This document shows positions 10,814 to 19,475 of a DNA stretch of 64,000 nucleotides, one piece after another. A model generated the notes under the pieces. It was not told the DNA's origin. It made no database searches and worked only from the letters and a program-made list of their open reading frames with translations. Position numbers and translations under genes: made by a program. Position 1 is the stretch's first letter, and the number at the start of each line of letters is the position of its first letter. Source of the DNA: Chroococcidiopsis sp. TS-821 (GTDB lineage Bacteria > Cyanobacteriota > Cyanobacteriia > Cyanobacteriales > Chroococcidiopsidaceae); contig NZ_MVDI01000001.1 in the NCBI RefSeq assembly GCF_002939305.1, positions 186,001-250,000 on the forward strand, in the 5' to 3' direction.

Positions 10814-13294
10814 TTAAGCCCGCGTTGCTGCACCTTCAGCGCCTTCCTGAGATGGATTAGTACCACTATCAATGCGTTGCGGCGGTGTTTGATCGCCATC
10901 AGCACCGTAGTATCGCCACTTCCAGTCGCGAATTTCTGGCATATCTTCGCCGTGCTTATGGACGTAATGCTTGTGTTCGATTAATTTGTCGTAGAGCATT
11001 TGTTTAACATAGGCTGCGGTATAGCCGAGTTTCGGTACGCGATCGATGACATCGATTGCTAGATGGAAGCGGTCGAGATCGTTGAGGACAACCATATCAA
11101 ACGGTGTAGTTGTGGTTCCTTCTTCTTTGTAACCGCGCACGTGCAAGTTTTTATGATTTGTCCGGCGATACGTTAGGCGGTGAATTAACCAAGGATAGCC
11201 ATGAAACGCAAAGATAATTGGTTTGTCGGTGGTGAAGATACTGTCGAAATCTTTATCGCTTAAACCGTGCGGATGTTCGGTTTCTGGCTGCAATGTCATC
11301 AAATCAACAATATTGACAACGCGGACTTTGAGATCGGGGAAGTGATGCCGTAAAAGGTCTGTTGCGGCTAAAGTTTCAAGAGTGGGGATGTCACCAGCAC
11401 ACGCCATGACGACATCAGGTTCGCCGCCGCGATCGTTACTTGCCCATTCCCAGATACCGATCCCTTTAGTGCAATGCGCGATCGCTGCATTCATATCGAG
11501 GTATTGCAACGCGGGTTGTTTCCCTGCAACAATCACGTTGACATAGTGGCGACTTCTTAAGCAGTGGTCGGTGACTGAAAGGAGTGTATTTGCATCAGGG
11601 GGTAGATAAACGCGGATGATCTCGGCTTTTTTATTGACGACATGGTCGAGAAAACCAGGATCTTGGTGCGAGAAGCCATTATGATCTTGTCGCCAAACGT
11701 GCGAAGTGAGCAAGTAGTTAAGTGAAGCAATTGGTCTGCGCCAAGGAATATGACGCGTTGTCTTCAACCATTTGGCGTGTTGGTTGAACATTGAATCGAT
11801 GATGTGAATAAACGCTTCATAACACGAGAATAAGCCGTGACGACCTGTTAGGAGATATCCTTCTAACCAACCTTGGCAAGTATGTTCGCTAAGAATTTCC
11901 ATCACGCGACCATCTGGAGAGAGTTGCTCGTCTTCTGGCAAGACTTCGGCTACCCAAGTTCTATCTGTTGCCTCAAATACATTGTTGAGTCGATTTGATG
12001 CGGTTTCATCAGGACCGAAAAGACGAAAGTTGCGCTTTTCTAAGTTCAATTTCATCACGTCGCGCAGGAATGTTCCCATAACGCGCGTTGCTTCTGCTTC
12101 TACTATTGCTGGTTGGGGCACTTCTACCGCATAGTCGCGAAAATCGGGCATTTTTAAATCTTTGAGCAAAATGCCACCGTTAGCATGCGGATTATCACCC
12201 ATGCGTCGCTGTCCTTGCGGTGCTAGTTCTGCTAATTCAGAGACAAACTTACCGTTCTCGTCGAAGAGTTCTTCGGGTTTATAGCTCTTCATCCACGCTT
12301 CTAGCAGTTTGACGTGTTCTGGCTGGCTTGCCATGTTTGCCAAGGGAACTTGGTGCGATCGCCAGTAATCTTCAGTTTTCTTGCCATCAACTTCTTTAGG
12401 TCCTGTCCAGCCTTTTGGGGATCGCAGAATAATCATGGGCCATTGCGGACGTTTTGTGAATCCATGAGTGCGCGCCTCGTTCTGAATTTCTTGAATTTCT
12501 GCGATCGCGGTATCCAACGTCGCCGCCATGAGCTGATGCATCGTTTCTGGCTCAGACCCTTCCACAAAATAAGGCTTGTAGCCATAGCCAACAAATAAGC
12601 TTTGCAACTCTTCGTGCGAAAGCCGCGCTAATACTGTCGGATTTGCAATTTTGTAGCCGTTGAGGTGCAATATCGGTAACACGGCGCCATCGCGAACTGG
12701 ATTGAGAAATTTGTTGCTGTGCCAACTTGTTGCTAAAGGTCCCGTCTCTGCTTCGCCATCACCCACTACGCAAGCAACAAGTAGATCGGGGTTGTCAAAG
12801 GCAGCACCATAGGCGTGTGAAAGCGCGTACCCTAACTCACCGCCTTCATGAATCGAACCAGGCGTTTCTGGGGCAACGTGACTAGGAACACCTCCAGGAA
12901 AGGAAAACTGCTTGAAGAGTTTCTTCATTCCTTCAGCATCTTGGGTAATGTTTGGGTAATATTCGCTATACGTTCCTTCTAAATAAGTATTGGCGACTAA
13001 CCCAGGACCGCCATGACCAGGTCCTGTAATATATATGGTGTTTAGGTCGTATTTCTTGATAACGCGATTGAGATGAACGTAAATAAAATTGAGTCCTGGT
13101 GTTGTCCCCCAGTGCCCTAAGAGTCTTGGCTTGACGTGTTCTATTTTCAGTGGTTCGCGCAGCAGCGGATTATCGAGTAAATAAATTTGACCCACCGACA
13201 GATAATTTGCTGCCCGCCAGTAGGCATTCATCTTGCGGAGTTCCTCGGCGGACAAAGGACCTGCTTGAAGTGTAGAAGCGATCGCTTGAACCAT
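10814..13294 (-). CDS. xfp: xylulose-5-phosphate/fructose-6-phosphate phosphoketolase
   Basis: An 826-residue thiamine-diphosphate enzyme that cleaves xylulose-5-P or fructose-6-P with phosphate to acetyl-phosphate. Signatures include [20 protein letters not shown] near residue 95, the [19 protein letters not shown] cofactor motif, SHQDPGF, and the C-terminal [16 protein letters not shown]. Full length for the family. The C-terminal tail (from about residue 805) is short and rich in Gly and Ala. The start at 13294 (MVQAIAS) has a GGAAGG ribosome site just upstream. Its acetyl-phosphate could be turned to acetate or acetyl-CoA by genes outside the window. Confidence 0.96.
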   Translation of the reverse strand: MVQAIASTLQAGPLSAEELRKMNAYWRAANYLSVGQIYLLDNPLLREPLKIEHVKPRLLGHWGTTPGLNFIYVHLNRVIKKYDLNTIYITGPGHGGPGLVANTYLEGTYSEYYPNITQDAEGMKKLFKQFSFPGGVPSHVAPETPGSIHEGGELGYALSHAYGAAFDNPDLLVACVVGDGEAETGPLATSWHSNKFLNPVRDGAVLPILHLNGYKIANPTVLARLSHEELQSLFVGYGYKPYFVEGSEPETMHQLMAATLDTAIAEIQEIQNEARTHGFTKRPQWPMIILRSPKGWTGPKEVDGKKTEDYWRSHQVPLANMASQPEHVKLLEAWMKSYKPEELFDENGKFVSELAELAPQGQRRMGDNPHANGGILLKDLKMPDFRDYAVEVPQPAIVEAEATRVMGTFLRDVMKLNLEKRNFRLFGPDETASNRLNNVFEATDRTWVAEVLPEDEQLSPDGRVMEILSEHTCQGWLEGYLLTGRHGLFSCYEAFIHIIDSMFNQHAKWLKTTRHIPWRRPIASLNYLLTSHVWRQDHNGFSHQDPGFLDHVVNKKAEIIRVYLPPDANTLLSVTDHCLRSRHYVNVIVAGKQPALQYLDMNAAIAHCTKGIGIWEWASNDRGGEPDVVMACAGDIPTLETLAATDLLRHHFPDLKVRVVNIVDLMTLQPETEHPHGLSDKDFDSIFTTDKPIIFAFHGYPWLIHRLTYRRTNHKNLHVRGYKEEGTTTTPFDMVVLNDLDRFHLAIDVIDRVPKLGYTAAYVKQMLYDKLIEHKHYVHKHGEDMPEIRDWKWRYYGADGDQTPPQRIDSGTNPSQEGAEGAATRA

Positions 13295-14281
13295 ACTGAT
13301 ATGCCTTCCTTCCTTTCAAGTTTTACGAATTTACATCAATTGCCTTTTATTTCATGCTTAACAAAACGCTGAGCTGAAAAAACTGACTCTAAGGTAGATA
13401 TATAAGTAGGGAACGCATGGAAAAGCATGTTTTCTCATTACTGAATCTAGATAAACTCGACGGATTGCTATTTATTTTTCTAACTCTGGATTAACGTATC
13501 ACCTCACTTAAGTTGATGACCGAGATGCTCTAAAGATAGAATCCTTTTATAAAAAATCTGATTCTAAGTTGACAACCAATAATTTATTATAAATCGCTAG
13601 TCTTTTAACTTTCTGCCTATTTTTTCTCTAGCAATTTAATTGACTATTTAAGTTAAGTTACTTTAGCAATCTATTTATCAATATTACTTTCTCTTCAGAG
13701 ACTGCTCAGTCTTTGCAGTTTAGCAGAGTTTTAAATTGGTCATCAACTATAGCTGTAAGATGTTAACTTTTGTAGAGACTTTCTCAGGTTTTTAAGATTT
13801 TCATCTGCTGTTAAGCTTTCGGTTGTTTAATTAATTGTTTAGGCTTTCTTTCGTTACTTTGTCATATGATGACTTGCGAAAAAGTAGTTGTGTTTACTAA
13901 AGCTTATATAATATCTACCTTTTTCACTCTTTTGTATCGTTAACTACTTCGACTCAGAACTTGAGTTTGTTGGACAACTCCTCTCTTAGGGAAACTTATT
14001 TTCAATAAATGCCGTAAGTTTTTAAGTTTATTTTAATATTTCTCGCGTTCGCTGCGAGCAATTGTATATCAAATCACTTTGTTTTCTGCTTGTGAATAAA
14101 CTTTTACTTATGGTAGCGATAAGTTTTTTTTTGTAGAAACTGTATTTTAGTTTTTAAAAACATGGAGAAAGTAAATTTATATAACAAATACTTTAAGCAG
14201 CAGAATATTAAATTTCCAAACGATGGTAGTAATTACAACAATTTAATTTCTGTTTAGTAAAAACGATCCAACAAGACAGAA
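13295..14281. other. about 1 kb AT-rich intergenic region without a recognisable gene
   Basis: No reading frame of convincing length or composition on either strand. The region is strongly T-rich on the plus strand, with no HIP1 site and no clear hairpin terminator. It contains the promoter of the phosphoketolase gene and the end of the small-gene operon at 14282. A small RNA or long leader is possible but not shown. Confidence 0.5.
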
Positions 14282-14626
14282 TTACGGATCTTGCGTAGCA
14301 ACCCAGTACAATTCCAACCAAAAGCGCGGTGCAGTGCGCTTCAGCTTTGACATGGGATCGCGCAGTAGCCGCGTAGCATTCAAACAAACAACTTCAACAA
14401 GTCCCATGTCTTTTGCGACTTCTGTAAGTACGTCTTTTTGGGTTTGTACAGCCTTAATCATCCTCTCAGAGCAATAAATCCCCACGTATTGCAAACGCCG
14501 AGGAGGTTTTCCCCAATACGAGTTGATAACTTTCACATAGCAGTGGCGGAGTAATTCTCCAGTTTTTGGGTAAACGCGACTGACGACAGTTGTAAATTCT
14601 CTCGCTAAGTATTCGTCAGAAATCAT
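14282..14626 (-). CDS. hypothetical protein, last gene of cox-downstream operon
   Basis: A 114-residue soluble protein I do not recognise. It has an alternating strand-like N-terminal half with EFTTVVSRVYPKTG and LQYVGIYCSERM, a basic centre and a hydrophobic C-terminal FWLELYWVA. Its ATG overlaps the stop of the preceding gene by four bases, so translation is probably coupled. It is the last of three small genes after coxC on the same strand. Confidence 0.7.
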   Translation of the reverse strand: MISDEYLAREFTTVVSRVYPKTGELLRHCYVKVINSYWGKPPRRLQYVGIYCSERMIKAVQTQKDVLTEVAKDMGLVEVVCLNATRLLRDPMSKLKRTAPRFWLELYWVATQDP

Positions 14627-14928
14627 CGCAACCCTCCAGTGCGGCGCTCTAATGTTAATAGATCCGCAATCTGCTGCGGTAAGGCGACAGTATCTTCAAC
14701 AAATAGAGGAGAGCTAAAGGTATAATTAGGATCGCACTCTCCAGAGTCGTAAACTTGAACGATCCACTTATCGGGTAATCCGACAACGCCGATTTCGACA
14801 ACATACCAATCTTTGATGAAGCGAGAAGATAGAATCGCAAACCATTGTTGGCAATCAGGGAAGATTTCTAGATCTTGCATAAGAAAAGCAAAGGCTTGTT
14901 GTTCTGCTTCAGTTAGTGTGATTGCCAT
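14623..14928 (-). CDS. hypothetical protein in cox-downstream operon
   Basis: A 101-residue acidic protein of unknown function with no signal peptide or membrane segment. The N-terminus looks helical (LTEAEQQAFAFLMQDLE) and the middle beta-rich (WYVVEIGVVGLPDKWIVQVYDSG). It overlaps the upstream gene by 20 bases and the downstream gene by 4, so all three are likely translated from one message. Confidence 0.7.
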   Translation of the reverse strand: MAITLTEAEQQAFAFLMQDLEIFPDCQQWFAILSSRFIKDWYVVEIGVVGLPDKWIVQVYDSGECDPNYTFSSPLFVEDTVALPQQIADLLTLERRTGGLR

Positions 14929-15181
14929 CGCAAGCTCCTGATGTATCGAATTGAGGATAAAGTCCTAAATACTTAGCTAATTCACGCGCAATATGAATTA
15001 AAAATTTGGCAGCATCTTGATTGCCTTCGTGTGCCATGAGTGTTGCTACCTGCATCATTGTTTTTACCAAATCTGCATCGAGTAAGTTTGGCTGGGCGTC
15101 TAAAATTTCAGGTTCCGCACCGTTGGGACAGCGAAGTAGCTGATCGATGAGATGAAGATAGTCTTGGTGTTGTCCTGTCAT
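14909..15181 (-). CDS. small helical protein resembling the N-terminal module of cyanobacterial CHAT/TPR proteins
   Basis: A 90-residue all-helical protein. The pattern YLHLIDQLLRCPNGAEPEIL...LLDADLVKTMMQVATLMA...AAKFLIHIARELAKYLG resembles the module often found at the N-terminus of large cyanobacterial TPR or CHAT-domain proteins; here it stands alone. That comparison is from memory and not a database result. It starts 27 bases after coxC and overlaps the next gene by 20 bases. A role in the oxidase operon is possible but unproven. Confidence 0.7.
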   Translation of the reverse strand: MTGQHQDYLHLIDQLLRCPNGAEPEILDAQPNLLDADLVKTMMQVATLMAHEGNQDAAKFLIHIARELAKYLGLYPQFDTSGACDGNHTN

Positions 15182-15208
15182 AGTTGTTTTTGAGGAATGA
15201 GGATTTAA

Positions 15209-15805
15209 CTATCGAGTTAGGACGTACAGCAGGGTAAATAAAACGATCCAGATAATGTCTACAAAGTGCCAATAGATTTCCGCCATGGTAATGCCTGTAT
15301 GTTTAGTCGCAGAGTAATGACCTAAACGACGCGATCGCCACAAAACACCCAAAATCAATAACAATCCTACAAATACATGCAAACCGTGAAAGCCTGTCAT
15401 TAAGTAAAAACAGTTGGCAAAGACGTTCGTTGTTAACCCGTATCCCAACGTTAGATACTCATAAATTTGACCAGCAAGGAAAATAGTTCCCATCACAGCA
15501 GTTATGGCGTACCACAACCGCATTGCAGCAACATTGTTCTTTTTAATCGCAGTATCGCCCCAGTGAATCACAAAACTGCTAGAGACAAGAATCACCGTGT
15601 TGATTGTAGGTACGAGTAACTCGACTTCTGTCCCTTCAGGAGGCCAAATTTTGGCAGTCTCGCGCAAAAATAAGTAAGTTGCAAAAAAACCAGCAAACAT
15701 CAACGATTCAGAAACCAGAAACGTCAACAGCCCAAATACGCGAAAGTCTGGATGTTCTGCGTGAGATATAACCTCGGATGAATTAAAAGTTGAATCTTCT
15801 TGCAT
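15209..15805 (-). CDS. coxC: cytochrome c oxidase subunit III
   Basis: A 198-residue membrane protein with five predicted transmembrane segments, as in cyanobacterial CtaE. Family signatures are FRVFGLLTFLVSESLMFAGFFATYLFLR near the N-terminus, GFHGLHVFVGLLLILG and the C-terminal YWHFVDIIWIVLFTLLYVL. It is part of the aa3-type terminal oxidase. It follows coxA by about 60 bases on the same strand; that gap contains a short GCAGAGGAG stretch in the opposite orientation to the other copies. Confidence 0.95.
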   Translation of the reverse strand: MQEDSTFNSSEVISHAEHPDFRVFGLLTFLVSESLMFAGFFATYLFLRETAKIWPPEGTEVELLVPTINTVILVSSSFVIHWGDTAIKKNNVAAMRLWYAITAVMGTIFLAGQIYEYLTLGYGLTTNVFANCFYLMTGFHGLHVFVGLLLILGVLWRSRRLGHYSATKHTGITMAEIYWHFVDIIWIVLFTLLYVLTR

Positions 15806-15864
15806 ATGGCAGTTTGAGAGTAGAGTTGATATAAAACCAAAGCAGAGGAGAATAGGTAATACTG

Positions 15865-17517
15865 CTACGCGGTTTGCGGGATTTCTGCAATATTGCGATC
15901 GCGACTGCCGTAATCATAGGGACCACAAGTCACGACGGGTAATTCTACCCAGTTTTCAATTGGAGGTGGAGAACTCGTCGTCCACTCTAAAGTCAACGCA
16001 TCCCAGGGGTTATCAGAAGCTTTAACACCGTAGTGCCAACTCCAAACAGCATTGAGGAAAAACGGGATCGCAGATATTCCTAAAACAATGGCACCAAAGG
16101 TGCAAAGATGATTAATAGGAGCAAACTGCGGGTCATACATCGCAACTCGTCGCGGCATTCCTTGCAATCCCAGCAGATGCATCGGTAGGAAAGTGAGGTG
16201 CGTACCGATAAAAGTCAGCGCAAAGTGAATTTTTCCCCACATTTCACTCATCATTCGTCCGGTGATTTTGGGAAACCAGTGATAAATTCCGGCATAGATC
16301 CCGAAGACCGAACCACCAAACAAGACGTAGTGGAAGTGACCTACAACATAATAAGTATCGTGGACGTGCAAATCAAAAGGCGCTGTGCCCAACGTCACGC
16401 CACCTAAACCGCCAACGACAAACATCGACAGCAAACCAATGGCAAACAGCATGGCACTTGTAAAGCGGATTTTTCCTCCCCAAAGCGTCGCAACCCAACC
16501 AAAAATCTTGACTCCGGTAGGAACCGCAACAATCAGCGTAGAAATGGTAAAGAACATCCGCATCCAAGCTGGCGTACCGCTAGTAAACATATGATGTACC
16601 CAGACAAATAAACCAACAATGCAGATTGCCAAGCTAGAGTAGGCGATCGCTTTATAGCCAAAAATTGGCTTGCGGGCGTGCACCGGAATCACTTCAGACA
16701 TAATGCCAAAAATTGGCAAAATCATGAGATAAACTGCAGGATGCGAATAAAACCAGAATAGATGCTGATAAAGGACGACATTTCCCCCTGCATCGGGTTT
16801 AAAGAAAGAAGTGCCAAAGTTGATATCAAATAACAACAGTACCAATCCTGCTGCAAGGACTGGGGTAGAAAGTAGCGCTAGCACTGATGTTGCTAAAATT
16901 GCCCAGCAAAATAACGGCAATTGCGTCCACTTCATGCTCGGAACTTTCATCTTTAAGATGGTGACAACAAAGTTAAGCGCTCCTAAAATTGAGGAAGTTC
17001 CCACCAAAACAATGCTGAGAATCCACATTGACTGGGCTGTATTTGCTGTCGTTAAACTCAAAGGTGGATAGGCAGTCCAACCGCTTTGCGCACCACCAAA
17101 CAAGAAACTAGCTAGCAACAATGCACCCGCCGGCGGATTGAGCCAAAAAGCGATCGCATTTAACTTGGGAAACGCCATATCGCGCGCCCCAATTAGTAAC
17201 GGCACAAGAAAGTTGCCAAATCCACCGATCGCAGCTGGTACAATCCATAAAAAGATCATCAACGTACCGTGATTGGTCATCAAAGCGTTATAAAAATTAG
17301 GATCGAGCAAATCTGCATCAGGTGTATATAACTCGGCGCGCATGGCGACCGCCATCAATCCGCCAATGAGATAAAACGCAAACGCTGTTACCAGATATTG
17401 AATACCAATAACTTTGTGATCGGTATTGAAGGTGAAGTAGTCGTACCATTTCCATACTTTTGGTAAGTTGCGATCAGTCGCACTATCGGTGACTTGCGGA
17501 GTTTCTAACTGTGTCAT
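15865..17517 (-). CDS. coxA: cytochrome c oxidase subunit I
   Basis: A 550-residue haem-copper oxidase core subunit with twelve predicted membrane helices. It has the haem and CuB histidines in MTNHGTLMIF, FYSHPAVY, VHHMFTSG and HDTYYVVGHFHYVLFGG. The proton-channel glutamate of the usual GHPEVY motif is replaced, giving YSHPAVY, which is the hallmark of A2-type oxidases and normal for cyanobacterial CtaD. It reduces oxygen to water at the end of respiration in thylakoid or cytoplasmic membrane. The gene lies between coxB and coxC in one operon. Confidence 0.97.
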   Translation of the reverse strand: MTQLETPQVTDSATDRNLPKVWKWYDYFTFNTDHKVIGIQYLVTAFAFYLIGGLMAVAMRAELYTPDADLLDPNFYNALMTNHGTLMIFLWIVPAAIGGFGNFLVPLLIGARDMAFPKLNAIAFWLNPPAGALLLASFLFGGAQSGWTAYPPLSLTTANTAQSMWILSIVLVGTSSILGALNFVVTILKMKVPSMKWTQLPLFCWAILATSVLALLSTPVLAAGLVLLLFDINFGTSFFKPDAGGNVVLYQHLFWFYSHPAVYLMILPIFGIMSEVIPVHARKPIFGYKAIAYSSLAICIVGLFVWVHHMFTSGTPAWMRMFFTISTLIVAVPTGVKIFGWVATLWGGKIRFTSAMLFAIGLLSMFVVGGLGGVTLGTAPFDLHVHDTYYVVGHFHYVLFGGSVFGIYAGIYHWFPKITGRMMSEMWGKIHFALTFIGTHLTFLPMHLLGLQGMPRRVAMYDPQFAPINHLCTFGAIVLGISAIPFFLNAVWSWHYGVKASDNPWDALTLEWTTSSPPPIENWVELPVVTCGPYDYGSRDRNIAEIPQTA

Positions 17518-17573
17518 AAGAGTTAAAAGTTAAGGACTATGACGTAAAATTCTGAACTACGAATTATTTCCTG

Positions 17574-18368
17574 CTATGCAACCTGGTTTTCTTCCAGCCA
17601 GCGATCGAACTCTTCGGGAGCGTGCACTACTACTGAAGAACGCATACTACCGTGATAGCCGCCACAAAGTTCGGTGCAAATGATCGGATAAGTGCCAGTT
17701 TTTGTCGCGACGAACCGCAAATGCGTTGTTTGTCCTGGAATCGCGTCTTGCTTTAATCGAAACTGCGGAACCCAAAACGAGTGAATCACATCGTTGGCAG
17801 AGATGTTGAGGAGTACATCTTGACCTACAGCAACGTGCAATTCGCCTGCAACAATATTGCGATCGCGATAGTTGAACAACCATGCATACTGCATTCCACT
17901 CACATCCACAACAAGTGATGCTGGTTCGCCCGCATTTGTGGGTAAAGAATTAATTCCAATTGAACTATCGCGTTGTACGGGCATTGCTTGAACTGCGTGA
18001 TGCGTTGTGGCAATTCCTCCCATTTCGGTGTAAACGTCTACGCTGTAAATTCCTAAACCAATGACAATAATTCCTGGAATAACTGTCCACAAAATCTCTA
18101 GCGGAAAGTTACCTTCTATCCACTGTCCATCACCGCTATCTCCGCGACGATGGCGAAACTGAATAATAGAAACAAGGATCGCCCCTTGGACTACTAAAAA
18201 CAAAGCAGTACCAATTGCTACCATAACATTGAAGAAATTATCTACTAAAGGTGCTTGGATAGAAGCCTGTTCGGGTAAAAGAGAGTTATTTTGCCCTACC
18301 CATAAGCTAATCAAAGTTACTAAGATCCCAGCGATTAAAGTTAAAATACTAATTGGAATTTGTTTCAT
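17574..18368 (-). CDS. coxB: cytochrome c oxidase subunit II
   Basis: A 264-residue protein with three hydrophobic segments (about residues 4-24, 46-70 and 88-110) and a C-terminal cupredoxin domain. The CuA ligands are complete: His in VIHSFWVPQ and the CxxxCxxxHxxM pattern in CTELCGGYHGSM. It receives electrons from cytochrome c or plastocyanin. The ATG at 18368 is preferred to the longer frame from 18404 because GGAGG lies 10 bases upstream. Its start overlaps the stop of the preceding small gene by four bases. Confidence 0.96.
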   Translation of the reverse strand: MKQIPISILTLIAGILVTLISLWVGQNNSLLPEQASIQAPLVDNFFNVMVAIGTALFLVVQGAILVSIIQFRHRRGDSGDGQWIEGNFPLEILWTVIPGIIVIGLGIYSVDVYTEMGGIATTHHAVQAMPVQRDSSIGINSLPTNAGEPASLVVDVSGMQYAWLFNYRDRNIVAGELHVAVGQDVLLNISANDVIHSFWVPQFRLKQDAIPGQTTHLRFVATKTGTYPIICTELCGGYHGSMRSSVVVHAPEEFDRWLEENQVA

Positions 18369-18697
18369 AAAATAATTTCCTCCGAATAGGCTTTTTGCTG
18401 CCACAATCTTTCCAACATTTCAATTTTTCTTTGCAACACAGCCGCACGATACATAACATACCTTTCGTATAAATAAATTCCTAAACCAAGAATAAGAGGA
18501 GTCAAAACTATTAATGATAAAAACAAATTAATGATGTAATTCACCTCATTCTGATTTGATTGATGACTAGATAGCAAATACTGAGTCTCAACAAAATCAA
18601 GATGTTTCTGCCAAACAATACTTATTACTATTAATGAGGGTAAAGTTACTAATAATGCTAGTAAACAAACTGATAGAGTGTTCTGCTTGTGTTTCAT
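18365..18697 (-). CDS. small membrane protein translationally coupled to coxB
   Basis: A 110-residue protein with two strong transmembrane segments (about residues 8-28 and 54-76) and a positively charged, helical C-terminal tail with AAVLQRKIEMLERLWQQ. I do not recognise the family. It is the first gene of the cox operon and its TGA overlaps the coxB ATG (ATGA). This suggests a role with the oxidase, such as assembly or an accessory subunit, but this is inferred from position only. Confidence 0.75.
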   Translation of the reverse strand: MKHKQNTLSVCLLALLVTLPSLIVISIVWQKHLDFVETQYLLSSHQSNQNEVNYIINLFLSLIVLTPLILGLGIYLYERYVMYRAAVLQRKIEMLERLWQQKAYSEEIIL

Positions 18698-19475
18698 CTT
18701 GGGAATAATTAGTTCAGCTTTATTGAAAATATTGACTTTTGTCTAAACAGTTTTATATCAGCTACTGCGTCTCTAGTAGTTGCTTGATTAACGCTCAAAT
18801 TAATTAAATTAATTAAGCTTGTACTCAGCTACTTAAAGTCCTGCAGCCTAAGAAATTAACTTTTTTTTGAGGGTGGGGGTTCTAGTATTTATCAACTAGG
18901 GTATGAGTATTTATCGATAGGGGAACTAGTGTTTTTGTACTCGCGACTAAACCCTATGTTCAATAGCATTTTTGTCAGATATCCTTAATATTTTTAGGGA
19001 GCTTTGTATATTTGCGCACAGAAAAATAATAGTTTTGCAATCCAACAAAAGCTCAGTAATCCGGCAGTATATCAGCTCAGCCGAATTATTGGATTTTTAG
19101 TTTTTAGATAGCTCAGCGTTTTACAATATCAAGCTGCAATGCTTGCCAAAGTATCAAAATCTCATGACTTAAAAGTCGATAAATTGAAGAAAAATTTGTT
19201 ATTTAAGCCAAGCAGGTTATGGAAATATTAAGATTTTCTTGAATGGCTCAAGGTGAACAAAAATTTTAGATTTTCTCGGTTAGAACTAAGATCAAATTGC
19301 AACTAGGAAATCTGTAGCGATCGCGCTTTTTCTATACTCTCTTGCGATCGCGTCACTTGGCAGTATCGAGTTATTTCAGAAGCGCTACAAGTAGTGTGAG
19401 GAATCCATCTTTAGCTGAACATCATACATCTATGCAGCTGAGGTTAGTATTTCAATTTGAACACCAACCAAGCCT
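18698..19475. other. divergent regulatory region between the cox operon and the ferredoxin-HTH regulator
   Basis: About 780 bases with no gene. It contains the direct repeat AGTATTTATC at 18884-18893 and 18906-18915 (22 bases apart), an AT palindrome near 18797-18815 and two HIP1 sites close together at 19316-19352. Promoters for both divergent transcripts must lie here, but none is clear. Confidence 0.5.

Noticed and set aside
13295-14281. A non-coding RNA gene in the long AT-rich gap
   Set aside because: No conserved structure, promoter or terminator could be recognised by eye.
15865-17517. Defective oxidase subunit I because the GHPEVY glutamate is missing
   Set aside because: YSHPAVY is the normal form in A2-type oxidases of cyanobacteria.
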